Below, one piece after another: positions 1 through 8,580 of a stretch of 64,000 nt of DNA (its first letter is position 1; every line of letters starts with the position of its first letter). The notes beneath the pieces are model-generated. The model made no database searches. It saw nothing but the letters and a program-made list of their open reading frames with translations, and was not told the DNA's origin. Source of the stretch: Deltaproteobacteria bacterium. GTDB taxonomy: Bacteria > Myxococcota > Myxococcia > SLRQ01. The stretch lies in assembly GCA_029210625.1 (NCBI GenBank), contig JARGFU010000002.1, positions 1-64,000 of the forward strand, in the 5' to 3' direction. The translations under genes and the position numbers were made by a program.

Positions 1-72
1 GTACACGCCGCCGTCAAGCGCCGGTATCGGTCATCGGGAGGATGCGGGTCGATTCTCCGGTGACGCGCCGCG

Positions 73-3000
73 TCAGTCGACCCAGGTGGCCAGGAAGAGG
101 TTCGTATCCCCCTCGTTCTTGCCGTTCCGGTTGGAGGAGAAGACCAGCTGCTTGCCGTCGGGGCTGAACATCGGGAAGGCCTCGAAGACCGGGGAGTGGG
201 TGATCCGCTCGAGGGTGGCCTCGGGATCGTCCGCCTCGGAGTCGATCATGAAGATGTCGAAGTTGCGGTGCCCGGAAGAGCCGAGGTTGGAGGAGAAGAG
301 GACCCGCCGGTTGTCCGGCAGGAAGTAGGGGGCGAAGTTCGCCGCGCCGTTGTCGGTGATCTGCCGGGCCTCGCTGCCGTCGGCGTTCCCCACGTAGATC
401 TCCATCCGGGAGGGGCGCACCAGGTTCTTCCTCAGGAGGATCTGGTAGTCGATCAGCGCGTCGCCCTCGGGGCGGGAGGCCCGCCAGACCAGCTTCGAGC
501 AGTCGGGGCTGAAGAAGGCGCCGCCGTCGTAGCCGGGCTCGGAGGTCAGCCGCGTCGGCGCCTGCTCCGGGTGCTTCGGGTCCATCAGGTAGAGGTCGAG
601 GTCGCCGTCGCGGGTCGAGGTGAAGACCATCCGGCCGTCCGCGAAGCAGACCGTGGCCTCGGCGTCGTAGCCGGGGCTCTTCGTGAGGTTCACGGGCTTG
701 CCCCGCTTCCCCTGCAGGTAGATCTCGTAGCCCGGGTAGATGGCCCAGACGTAGCCCTGGCTGTGGTCGGGCTCGGGGGGGCACTCCTTGCCGGCCTCGT
801 GGGTGGAGGCGTAGACGATCTCCTTGCCCTCGGGGAAGGTGTAGTAGGCGCAGGTGGTGCGGCCCTTGCCGCTGGAGACCTGCTTCACCTTCCCCTTCTC
901 GAGATCGTAGGTGTAGATGCGGTCGCACTTCACCTTGCCGCCCCGGGCCTGGAAGACGAGGGACTTCCCGTCGGGGGCCCAGTAGGCCTCGGCGTTCTCG
1001 CCCTCGAAGGTCAGCTGCTTCACGTCCTTCAGGTGCCGCTCCTCTCCCGGGTAGAGGAGGGTGACCGGATCCATCTTCGCGTCGTCGGCGATCTCGGCCA
1101 CGGCCTGGCCGGAGGCCCCCTTCGTCTTGCGGACGTAGTGCGAGGTGTGGTCCTCCTCCTCCGCCTCCTCCTCGTCGTCGGCTGCCTCGCTCTCCTCTTC
1201 CTTCGCGGCGGCGCCGTGCCCGCCCCCGTGCTTGCCGCCGCCCTTCTTCTCCGAGCGGTCGCCGAGGGTGGCGGCGAGGGTGAGCTCCTCCTCACCGCGC
1301 TTCACGATCACCTCGATGACGTCCCCCGGCTTGTGATCGCGCAGGACGAAGGTCATGTCGTAGAGGTTGTCGACGCCCCGGCCGCCCATCGAGACGATCA
1401 CGTCGCCGCCCTTCAGGCCGGCCGTCTTCGCCGGGCCCGAGGGGTTCACCCCGGAGATCTTCACGCCGCCGGCGGCGCCGGGGCTCATGGCGGTGTAGTC
1501 GGGGATGGTGCCGAGCCAGGCGCCGAAGCCCCGGCTGTCGCCGGAGAAGGTCGGGCCGCTGGTGCTCTCGCGGTAGGCGATCCGGGTCTCGGCGGTCGCG
1601 GCCTTCAGGGCCACGCCGGCCACGGTGACCATCACCTTCTCGGCGCCGTCGTAGTCGATCTTCGGCTCGTCGTCGGAGGGGGAGTGGTAGTCCTCGTGGG
1701 CGCCGGTGAAGAAGTGCAGCACCGGCACGCCGTTGGCGTAGAAGGGGGTCTGGTCGCTGGGGCCGTAGCCGTCGCCCTGGGTCTGCAGCTTCACCTCCGC
1801 GAGCGTCGCGGCCTCCTGGGTCCAGCCGTCGATGGAGGTGCCGCTCTCGGTGCCGAGGACGACGAGGGTGTCGTCCTTCATGCGGCCGATCATGTCGAGG
1901 TTGAGCATGAGGTTGGTGGCCGAGAGCTTCTCCACCGGCGCCTCGACGTAGTGGGAGGAGCCGGCCAGCCCCACCTCCTCGCCGTTGAAGGCGGCGAAGA
2001 CGAAGCTGCGGTGGCTCTCGGCCCCGGCCAGGGCCTCGGAGGCCCGCAGGCGGCGGGCCAGGATGGGCAGGGCCGCGGCGCCCGAGGCGTTGTCGTCGGC
2101 CCCGTTGTGGATGGCCCGCTCGCCGGGGCTCATGGTGCCCGACTGGCCGTAGCCGAGGTGGTCGAAGTGCGCGCCGATGACGACGGTCTCCTCCGCCAGG
2201 GCGCCCTTGCCCGGCAGGCGGCCCAGCACGTTGCAGAGGTTGCGCTGCTCGCGCTCGAGGACGACCTGCCCCTTCACCTTGCCCAGGCTCTTGGGGCTGC
2301 TCTTGAAGGTCTCGTCGATGGCCTTCACCTCCGAGAGCAGGTCGGTGCCGGCGGCGGTGAGCCAGACGTCGGCCACGGCGGGCAGGAGGTGGAGCACCGG
2401 CAGGCCGGCGGAGCTCTGGGCCTCGGTGGGGGAGAGGCGGGCGACCTTGCGGTCGGGCTCCTCGCCCTCCTCCGGCGGGGTGACGAAGATGACCGCCTTC
2501 GCGCCCCGGCCCTTCGCCTCGAAGACCTTCCGGCGCAGCTCGGAGTGCCGGCTGGGGCGGTCACCGTTGAGCGGGCTCTCGGGGTCCTTCTCCCGCGGCT
2601 CGAAGCGCAGCATCAGCAGGACCTTGCCGGCGGCGTCGAAGCCCTCGTAGTCGCTGTAGCCCTCGTCCGGGGCGTGGATGCCGTAGCCGACGAAGTAGAG
2701 CTCGCCCTCGAAGGGCGCCGAGACCGAGAAGGGCGCCGTGCCCAGCTTGCTCGTGGCCACCCCCTCGCCCTCGCGGGAGAGCTCGAGGGTCTCGACCTTC
2801 GTCTCGACCGGGTGGTCGAAGCACTGCATCCAGCCGCCCTCGGCGCCGGCCGGCTCGAGGCCGGAGTCGGCGAAGGTGCGGGCCAGCAGCTCCGCGGCCT
2901 TCTTGTTGCCCTCGGTGCGCACGCCCCGTCCCTCGAGGGCGTCCGAGGCCAGGGCCCGCAAGATCTCCCGGTACTCCTCGACGGTGGAGGGGCGGATCGG

Positions 3001-3108
3001 GCGCGGGGGCGGCTTCAGCGCGGCGCAGGCCCCGGCCCCGAGGAGGAGGGCCGGCGCGGCGAGGAGGAGGGCGGCGACGAGGGCGAGCACGGAAGAGGTC
3101 GGCTTCAT
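73..3108 (-). CDS. M28-family zinc aminopeptidase fused to PDZ domain and PD40/TolB-type propeller
   Basis: Predicted secreted metallopeptidase of 1011 residues. A hydrophobic signal segment (1-29) ends at LLLGAGAC, so it may be a lipoprotein, though the lipobox is imperfect. A PA-like insert spans about 135-250. The M28 metal ligands appear in order: HFDHLG (H314, D316), GADDNASG (about D338), NGEEVG (E377/E378), LDMIGR (D405) and EDYHSPSD (H475). A PDZ domain follows at about 530-615. A Lys/His/Gly then Asp/Glu-rich linker (620-655) leads to a C-terminal propeller with blades such as FSPDGKQLVFSSNR. The ATG at 3108 is chosen because it starts the signal peptide; the frame is open further upstream without one. 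It is divergent from the gene at 3230. The family assignment is firm; the substrate is unknown. Bases 1-72, downstream of its stop, hold nothing recognised. Confidence 0.9.
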   Translation of the reverse strand: MKPTSSVLALVAALLLAAPALLLGAGACAALKPPPRPIRPSTVEEYREILRALASDALEGRGVRTEGNKKAAELLARTFADSGLEPAGAEGGWMQCFDHPVETKVETLELSREGEGVATSKLGTAPFSVSAPFEGELYFVGYGIHAPDEGYSDYEGFDAAGKVLLMLRFEPREKDPESPLNGDRPSRHSELRRKVFEAKGRGAKAVIFVTPPEEGEEPDRKVARLSPTEAQSSAGLPVLHLLPAVADVWLTAAGTDLLSEVKAIDETFKSSPKSLGKVKGQVVLEREQRNLCNVLGRLPGKGALAEETVVIGAHFDHLGYGQSGTMSPGERAIHNGADDNASGAAALPILARRLRASEALAGAESHRSFVFAAFNGEEVGLAGSSHYVEAPVEKLSATNLMLNLDMIGRMKDDTLVVLGTESGTSIDGWTQEAATLAEVKLQTQGDGYGPSDQTPFYANGVPVLHFFTGAHEDYHSPSDDEPKIDYDGAEKVMVTVAGVALKAATAETRIAYRESTSGPTFSGDSRGFGAWLGTIPDYTAMSPGAAGGVKISGVNPSGPAKTAGLKGGDVIVSMGGRGVDNLYDMTFVLRDHKPGDVIEVIVKRGEEELTLAATLGDRSEKKGGGKHGGGHGAAAKEEESEAADDEEEAEEEDHTSHYVRKTKGASGQAVAEIADDAKMDPVTLLYPGEERHLKDVKQLTFEGENAEAYWAPDGKSLVFQARGGKVKCDRIYTYDLEKGKVKQVSSGKGRTTCAYYTFPEGKEIVYASTHEAGKECPPEPDHSQGYVWAIYPGYEIYLQGKRGKPVNLTKSPGYDAEATVCFADGRMVFTSTRDGDLDLYLMDPKHPEQAPTRLTSEPGYDGGAFFSPDCSKLVWRASRPEGDALIDYQILLRKNLVRPSRMEIYVGNADGSEARQITDNGAANFAPYFLPDNRRVLFSSNLGSSGHRNFDIFMIDSEADDPEATLERITHSPVFEAFPMFSPDGKQLVFSSNRNGKNEGDTNLFLATWVD

Positions 3109-3229
3109 GGGGCGCAAAATTCCCTGCTTCGGCGCCGGTTTCAAGGGCGCGCGGATGTCGCTCGCCCCGGCCGGGCGCCTTGGGGTAGTAGAGGAGGGGG
3201 GACCGCACCGGTCGCCGGGAGGAGAGGAC

Positions 3230-4117
3230 ATGCCGAATCTGCAGCTCGAGCCCAAGCAGAATCTCTCGTCGTTCCGAAAGATCGCCCTGGGGACCTGGAA
3301 GACGGCCTACGACCCCAGCGTCTACGGCAGCATGGATCTCGATGTCACCGAGACCATGGAGTACATCGAGCAGTTCCGGGCGAAGACCGGGCGCAAGCTG
3401 ACGGTCACCCACCTCCTGGCCCGCACCGCCGGGGCCGTGATGGAGGAGATGCCCGACGCCAACTCGATCCTGCGCTGGGGCCGCCTCTACGTGCGCAAGC
3501 AGGTCGGCGTCTTCTTCCAGGTCGCGATGGAGGATCCGGAGACCGGCGAGATCGATCTCTCGGGCGCCACGGTCCACGACCCCGAGAAGATGAGCATCGT
3601 CGAGCTGATGGACGCCTTCGACTCGCAGGTGAAGAAGGTGCGCAAGGGCGAGGACGAGAAGCTCGAGTCCTCCCGCAACCTCTTCAGGAGCCTGCCCTGG
3701 TTCCTGGTCTGGCCGATCCTCAACCTCATCGGCTTCCTCGGCTACACCCTCAACCTCGACCTGCGCTTGCTCGGCGTGCCCAAGGACGCCTTCGGCTCGC
3801 TGATGATCACCAACATCGGCTCCCTGGGGCTCTCCGAGGCCTACGTGCCCCTGGTCCCCTACAGCCGCATCCCCCTGCTGCTGGCGGTGGGTGAGGTGAA
3901 GGACCGGGCGGTGGTGGTCGATGGCGAGATCGCGATCCGGAAGATCATGCGGATCTCGGCCACCTTCGATCACCGGGTCCTCGACGGGATGCACGCCTCC
4001 GTGATGGCCCGGGTGATGCGCCAGTGGATGGAGCACCCCTTCGAGCACTTCGATCCGATCGACGACCTGAGCGCCGAGCCCGCTCAGCTCGAGGCGGCCG
4101 AGGGCGAGGGCGCCTGA
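3230..4117 (+). CDS. Stand-alone 2-oxoacid dehydrogenase E2-type acyltransferase domain protein
   Basis: A 295-residue protein consisting only of the CAT-like trimeric acyltransferase fold found at the C terminus of lipoate acyltransferases. The active-site signature FDHRVLDG (H248, D252) is intact. No lipoyl domain, E3-binding domain or linker is present, so it is not a normal complex subunit. A strongly hydrophobic stretch (about 158-182, within FLVWPILNLIGFLGY) is unusual for E2 cores and could contact a membrane. The ATG at 3230 follows a good GGAGAGG ribosome site; the upstream in-frame extension is dismissed. It ends only 10 bp before the CARF-HEPN gene, so the two are probably cotranscribed. 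The acyl substrate is unknown. Confidence 0.85.
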   Translation: MPNLQLEPKQNLSSFRKIALGTWKTAYDPSVYGSMDLDVTETMEYIEQFRAKTGRKLTVTHLLARTAGAVMEEMPDANSILRWGRLYVRKQVGVFFQVAMEDPETGEIDLSGATVHDPEKMSIVELMDAFDSQVKKVRKGEDEKLESSRNLFRSLPWFLVWPILNLIGFLGYTLNLDLRLLGVPKDAFGSLMITNIGSLGLSEAYVPLVPYSRIPLLLAVGEVKDRAVVVDGEIAIRKIMRISATFDHRVLDGMHASVMARVMRQWMEHPFEHFDPIDDLSAEPAQLEAAEGEGA

Positions 4118-4127
4118 AGAGAGCGCG

Positions 4128-5459
4128 GTGAAGGGCGTCCCCGAGAGCGCGCTCCTCGCGGCCCGGACCCTGGCCGCGCAGGGTGAGGCGGCCCCGGGCC
4201 GGCCCCGGGGCCCCCGCGCGCTGGTCTGCGTCGTGGGGACCGAGCTCTGGCCGGCCCTCGGGGTGGCGGCCTGGGTGGCGCCCGAGCAGATCCTCCTCTT
4301 GCGCCTGGCCCGCCCGCCCGGGGACGACGGCGCCCCCAACCTGATGGAGGCCCTGGCCCGGGTCTGCGAGATCTCCTTCGATCGGATCGAGCAGCAGTGG
4401 CTCGAGGGCGAGGCCGAGGCGGCCCTCTACGGAGAGGTCCGGGACTTCCTCTCCCGCGGCAAGCTCGATCCGGCCCGGGTGGTGGTGGACGTGAGCGGGG
4501 CCGATCCCCTGGGGCGGGCGGCCGGCGCGCTGGTGGCCGAGGCCGCCGGGGCCCGGCTGGCGCTGCTCTCCGGGGCAGAGGGCGAGGAGCAGGTGCGGCT
4601 CCTGGCGAGCCCGACCCGGGCCTCCGGCACCGACGCGCTGGCGCGGGTGCGCGAGGCCTTCGACGGCGGCCGCTACGCCGACGCCGAGGTCCGGGCCCGG
4701 GAGCTGGCCGGGCAGCTCTACGAGCCGCGGGAGGCCGAGGCCCTGGCCAGCCTGGCCGCGGGCTACGGCGCCTGGCACCGCTTCGACTTCGAGGCCGCCG
4801 AGGCGCCGCTGGCCGACTTCCTCGAGCTGACCCGGAAGCACGAGGGGCAGGGGGGCTGGGCCTGGGCCGCCGAGCTCCGCGAGCGGGTGGGGGAGAACCT
4901 CGAGGCCCTGCGCGAGCTGCGCCGGGTGCCCGAGCGCCCCGCGCGGCTCGAGGAGGGGCTGCCGGCGATCCTGAACCACCTCGCCGCGACCCACCGGGCC
5001 ATGACCCAGGTCGATCTCGACGACGCCCTGCTCCTGCTCCACGGCGCGGTCGAGCGCTGGGTCGATCTCGTCCTGCGCTGCGAGCACGCGCTCGATCCGG
5101 ACGACCACGCGGTGATCCCGCTCCCCGATCCCGAGGTCGAGGCCCGCTTCCACGCGCTGGGGGAGCAGCTCTTCGAGGGCTACCGGCCCCTGCCGGCCCA
5201 GGGGCCGCTCCTCTTCCGCCGGGCGGTGCAGCTGCTCGGCGCCCTCGACGCCGATCGCATCACCCCGGGAGACCTGGGCTGGCTGCAGGGCCTGGGGCAC
5301 ATGCGCAACGCGCTGGCCCACGCCCTGGTGCCCACCCACCCGACGGCGAAGCTGCTGCAGCCCAAGCTCGGGCGGGTCGAGGCCTGGTTCGAGGGGCAGC
5401 TGGGGGAGGGCGCGCTCTCGCGGCGGCTGCGGCGCTTCACCTTCCCGCCGCTGGGCTAG
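4128..5459 (+). CDS. Orphan CARF-HEPN protein (Cas02710/Csm6-like), putative nucleotide-activated RNase
   Basis: A 443-residue protein with the architecture of the TIGR02710/Cas02710 group. The N-terminal CARF-like Rossmann region (about 30-160) starts ALVCVVGTELWP and carries VVVDVSGADPLGRAAG at 118-133, the position where CARF proteins have a D-[IV]-[TS]-G-G-T-K ligand loop; here GGTK has become GADP. A helical middle region (165-280) leads to a C-terminal HEPN-like domain (about 285-430) with the catalytic-type RX4H motif R393-NALA-H398 in GHMRNALAHAL. Known family members bind cyclic oligoadenylate through CARF and cleave RNA through HEPN. No CRISPR array or cas gene lies in the window, so the ligand source is unknown. 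It starts with GTG, 10 bp after the acyltransferase gene. Family call by eye; activity is inference. Confidence 0.72.
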   Translation: MKGVPESALLAARTLAAQGEAAPGRPRGPRALVCVVGTELWPALGVAAWVAPEQILLLRLARPPGDDGAPNLMEALARVCEISFDRIEQQWLEGEAEAALYGEVRDFLSRGKLDPARVVVDVSGADPLGRAAGALVAEAAGARLALLSGAEGEEQVRLLASPTRASGTDALARVREAFDGGRYADAEVRARELAGQLYEPREAEALASLAAGYGAWHRFDFEAAEAPLADFLELTRKHEGQGGWAWAAELRERVGENLEALRELRRVPERPARLEEGLPAILNHLAATHRAMTQVDLDDALLLLHGAVERWVDLVLRCEHALDPDDHAVIPLPDPEVEARFHALGEQLFEGYRPLPAQGPLLFRRAVQLLGALDADRITPGDLGWLQGLGHMRNALAHALVPTHPTAKLLQPKLGRVEAWFEGQLGEGALSRRLRRFTFPPLG

Positions 5460-5578
5460 CCACCAGGGGGCTTTCCGTCAGGTCCCGGGTGGGATGCCGC
5501 GCTGCGCCACGCTGGAATGACGCGGTGCTCCGTGATACCCGATCCGGTCACCACGAACCCCCTTCCAGGAGACATTCC

Positions 5579-7426
5579 ATGCCCGAGTTCTCTGCCGACG
5601 TCCGTGACCTGAAGTTCGTGCTCTTCGAGCAGGGTGGCTTCGAGAAGCTCCTCGAGACCCCGAAGTACGCCGAGCTCGATCGGGAGACCGCCGAGGCCAT
5701 GCTCGACGAGGCCTACAAGTTCGCGAGGGAGCAGCTCGCTCCGCTCAACGGCCCCGCCGACAAGAACGGCGCGACCTACGACAAGGCCACCAGCAAGGTG
5801 ACGCTCCCCGAGGGCTTCAAGCCCGCCTACGAGCTCTTCAGCCAGAACGGCTGGCTCTCCATGGCGCACTCCGCCGAGTGGGGCGGCATGGGCATGCCCT
5901 ACTCCCTGGGCCTGGCCTGCAACGACTTCTTCTTCGGCGCCTGCCTCTCCTTCTGCCTCAACGCCCTCCTCGGTGTGGGCAGCGCCCACCTCATCGAGGT
6001 CTTCGGCAGCGACGAGCTGAAGAAGACCTACCTCGAGAAGATGTACTCCGGAGAGTGGGCCGGCACGATGTGCCTCACCGAGTCCCAGGCCGGCACCGAC
6101 GTCGGCGCCCTGCGCACCAAGGCGAAGAGGGACGGCGACCACTACCTCATCGAGGGTGAGAAGATCTTCATCACCTTCGGCGACCACGACCTCACCGACA
6201 ATATCGTCCACGCCGTGCTGGCCCGCATCGAGGGCGCCCCCGAGGGCACCAAGGGCATCTCGCTCTTCGCCGTGCCGAAGTACCGGGTGAACGCCGACGG
6301 CAGCATCGGTGAGCCCAACGACGTGCGCTGCTCCGGCATCGAGCACAAGATGGGCATCCACGGCTCGCCCACCTGCACCATGGTCTTCGGCGAGAACGAG
6401 GCCTGCCACGGCTACCTCCTCGGCGAGGAGAACAAGGGCATGCGGGCCATGTTCCAGATGATGAACGAGGCCCGGATCTCGGTCGGCCTGCAGGGCGCCT
6501 CGGGCGCCAACGCCGCCTTCCGCTACGCCCTCGACTACGCCAAGGAGCGGGTGCAGAGCCCCGACCTGATGAAGGGCAAGGACTCCAGGCCCACCACCAT
6601 CATCCACCACCCCGACGTCCGCCGGATGCTCTCCTGGCAGAAGGCCATCTCCGAGGGTCTCCGGGCCCTGCTGGTGCGCACGGCCATCTGGGAGGACCTC
6701 TCCCACGCCGCCGAGGACGAGGCCGAGCGGGCCAAGTACGAGGGGCTGGTCGCCCTGCTCACCCCGGTGTGCAAGGCCTACGCCTCCGACATGGGCTTCC
6801 GCTCCATCGAGATGGCGGTCCAGACCCTGGGCGGCTACGGCTACACCTCGGAGTACCCGGTGGAGCAGTACCTGCGCGACACCAAGATCGCCTCGATCTA
6901 CGAGGGGACCAACGGCGTGCAGGCCCTCGACCTGGTCGGCCGCAAGCTGGGCCTCAACGGCGGCCAGGCGGTGCAGGACCTCTCGGCCATCGTGATGGGC
7001 ACCATCGGCGCCACCGCCGAGAACCCCGAGCTGGCCGGCGCCTCGAAGGCCCTGGGCGGCGCGCTGCAGGATCTGGGCGGCGTGACGATGAAGTTCGCCC
7101 AGGAGGGCCGCGAGAACCCGATGCTGCCGGTGCTGAACGCCGCCCCCTACCTCGACCTCTTCGGCCTGGTGGTGCTCGGCTGGCTGCTCCTCGAGCAGGC
7201 CTCCCTGGCCCTGCCGAAGCTGGAGGCGATCGCCAAGGCCAAGGGCGTGGATCTCTCCGACGCCAAGGCCCGCGCGGGCCTGTGCAAGGACGATCCCGAG
7301 GCGGCCTACTACGAGGGCAAGATCCAGACCGCGAACTTCTACGCGGCGCGCGAGCTGCCCCTGGCGCGCGGCAAGGCGAAGGCCATCTCGGCGGACGACG
7401 TCACGCCGATGACCATGCCCTTCTGA
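5579..7426 (+). CDS. Acyl-CoA dehydrogenase, long form with C-terminal extension
   Basis: A 615-residue FAD enzyme expected to catalyse alpha,beta-dehydrogenation of an acyl-CoA in the cytoplasm, passing electrons to ETF. Visible features are the ACAD middle-domain signature [19 protein letters not shown], the FAD/substrate region [11 protein letters not shown], and the C-terminal helical signature with [17 protein letters not shown] and [19 protein letters not shown]. The glutamate of YEGTNG is the usual catalytic base position in this group. About 130 extra residues after the core match the C-terminal domain of the roughly 600-residue subfamily. ATG 5579 is preceded by AGGAGA. The 119-bp gap upstream shows no convincing promoter. 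No ETF or other beta-oxidation genes are adjacent. Confidence 0.93.
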   Translation: MPEFSADVRDLKFVLFEQGGFEKLLETPKYAELDRETAEAMLDEAYKFAREQLAPLNGPADKNGATYDKATSKVTLPEGFKPAYELFSQNGWLSMAHSAEWGGMGMPYSLGLACNDFFFGACLSFCLNALLGVGSAHLIEVFGSDELKKTYLEKMYSGEWAGTMCLTESQAGTDVGALRTKAKRDGDHYLIEGEKIFITFGDHDLTDNIVHAVLARIEGAPEGTKGISLFAVPKYRVNADGSIGEPNDVRCSGIEHKMGIHGSPTCTMVFGENEACHGYLLGEENKGMRAMFQMMNEARISVGLQGASGANAAFRYALDYAKERVQSPDLMKGKDSRPTTIIHHPDVRRMLSWQKAISEGLRALLVRTAIWEDLSHAAEDEAERAKYEGLVALLTPVCKAYASDMGFRSIEMAVQTLGGYGYTSEYPVEQYLRDTKIASIYEGTNGVQALDLVGRKLGLNGGQAVQDLSAIVMGTIGATAENPELAGASKALGGALQDLGGVTMKFAQEGRENPMLPVLNAAPYLDLFGLVVLGWLLLEQASLALPKLEAIAKAKGVDLSDAKARAGLCKDDPEAAYYEGKIQTANFYAARELPLARGKAKAISADDVTPMTMPF

Positions 7427-7429
7427 CTA

Positions 7430-7470
7430 GTGGGGGGAGCGTCAGCTCCCCCCACACCCCCCAGCTCGGG
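7430..7470. terminator. G-rich 11-bp hairpin plus CCCCCCAGCTCGGG tail, recurrent intergenic element (copy 1)
   Basis: Perfect 11-bp stem GTGGGGGGAGC (7430-7440) / GCTCCCCCCAC (7445-7455) with loop GTCA, four bases after the acyl-CoA dehydrogenase stop. It is followed by CCCCCCAGCTCGGG (7457-7470). The same hairpin type and identical 14-mer tail recur at 54517-54556. There is no U-tract, so termination is inferred from position. Confidence 0.6.
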
Positions 7471-7488
7471 CCAGGGGTACACGGCTCC

Positions 7489-7575
7489 GCGACCCGCATC
7501 CGGCTAGGCGCCGGCTGCGGGTCGCTTCGGTTTCGGGGTGCCCGGTTGCGGGTCTCGCACCGGGCGAGATTCGGT
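7489..7575. repeat. Structured intergenic DNA: two strong consecutive inverted repeats
   Basis: Two consecutive stems lie in the 422-bp gap between the acyl-CoA dehydrogenase and DUF502 genes. The first pairs GCGACCCGCATCCGGC with its near-complement around loop TAGGC (16 pairs, one mismatch). The second pairs GCCCGGTTGCG with CGCACCGGGC with one bulge. This could be a repeat-element tip or a structured RNA on either strand. Apart from this, the hairpin at 7430 and the minus-strand ORF from 7742, nothing is seen in 7427-7848. Confidence 0.5.
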
Positions 7576-7848
7576 CCCCGCAAGAGGCCGTAGCGAAGCG
7601 GGACCTCCATGGAGACCAGCGGCACGGAATGGACTGAACATTCCGCCGGGAACTCGAACCTGTCCGTGAAGTCCTTTGCGCACGCCACGCCCGCCAGGCT
7701 CAGCGCGAGGACCAGAATTGCAGTGATGGAGAGGCTCTTCATTGGCTCGGCGTTGTTGCCGGCCACCGTGAGGTGCCTCCGCGACCCTGAAGGCCAGGGA
7801 CACGGATCGGCACTCGACTCCTCGAGCGCCCTCAGCCTTCCGCGAACC

Positions 7849-8496
7849 TCAGTGCACCTGCCGCGGCCACTTGGGAACGACCACCCCGAGGGAGACGATC
7901 ATCCGGAAGGCCTCGTCCACGCTCATCTCCAGCTCCACCACGTCGTCCGCCGGGACCATGAGGATGAAGCCCGAGGTCGGGTTCGGCGTCGTGGGCAGGA
8001 AGACCGCCACCACCTCCGACTCGGTCTTCTCCTGCACCTCCCCCAGCCGCGAGCCGGTGAGGAAGGCGATGGCCCGCGAGTCCCGGTGCGGCCAGCGGAT
8101 CAGCACGACCTTGCGGAACGACTTGCTGTCCGGCGCCAGCACCGTCTCGGCCAGCTGCTTGCTGCCCCGGTAGAGGCTGCCGACGAAGGGGATCCGGCCC
8201 AGGAGCGCCTCGCCGGCGGCGACCAGCCGGTGGCCGAAGAAGTGGGTGACGGCCAGGCCCGTGAGGAAGAGCAGGACCAGGGCCAGGAGGATGCCCAGGC
8301 CCGGGATCTCGAAGCCGAGCAGCTCCGAGGGGCGGATGGCCTTCGGCACCAGCACGAGGAGCTTGTCCACCAGCTGGACCAGGAAGCGCAGCACGAAGAA
8401 GGTGATCATCACCGGCACCCAGATCAAGAGACCGGTGATCAGGTACTTGCGGACGAAGTGTCTCGGCGGCGTGCGTTCTGGCTCCACGGCCCCCAT
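7849..8496 (-). CDS. DUF502 family inner-membrane protein
   Basis: A 215-residue protein of the DUF502 family, function unknown. It has two membrane segments (about 17-42, beginning [20 protein letters not shown], and about 64-88) followed by a soluble domain. Family hallmarks include the GxxIWxP-like first helix, [18 protein letters not shown] after the second helix, and the C-terminal [17 protein letters not shown] block. The ATG at 8496 gives a normal family length; the frame extends far upstream but antisense to rimK. It is divergent from rimK with an 84-bp shared spacer. Its role is unknown beyond membrane location. Confidence 0.85.
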   Translation of the reverse strand: MGAVEPERTPPRHFVRKYLITGLLIWVPVMITFFVLRFLVQLVDKLLVLVPKAIRPSELLGFEIPGLGILLALVLLFLTGLAVTHFFGHRLVAAGEALLGRIPFVGSLYRGSKQLAETVLAPDSKSFRKVVLIRWPHRDSRAIAFLTGSRLGEVQEKTESEVVAVFLPTTPNPTSGFILMVPADDVVELEMSVDEAFRMIVSLGVVVPKWPRQVH

Positions 8497-8580
8497 CCTA
8501 GGCCCGCCGGCGCCCGGCACCCACCCATCCTTTTCGCTGCCCTCTCCTTTCTCCGTGTCGATCCCGAGCCCCTTTGGGGT

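Larger units (their letters stand above)
7401..7742 (-). pseudogene. Short signal-peptide ORF running into structured intergenic DNA; probable gene remnant
   Basis: From ATG 7742 the minus strand encodes a convincing signal peptide (about 20 residues, hydrophobic core [10 protein letters not shown], then VACAKDF). After about 40 plausible residues it reads through the hairpin-rich sequence described at 7489-7575 into the end of the acyl-CoA dehydrogenase gene, giving an Arg/Pro-rich tail with no protein-like character. No clear ribosome site precedes the ATG. The simplest reading is a small secreted-protein gene truncated by a repeat-like insertion. A genuine 113-residue secreted peptide is possible but less likely. 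No homologue is recognised. Confidence 0.35.
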
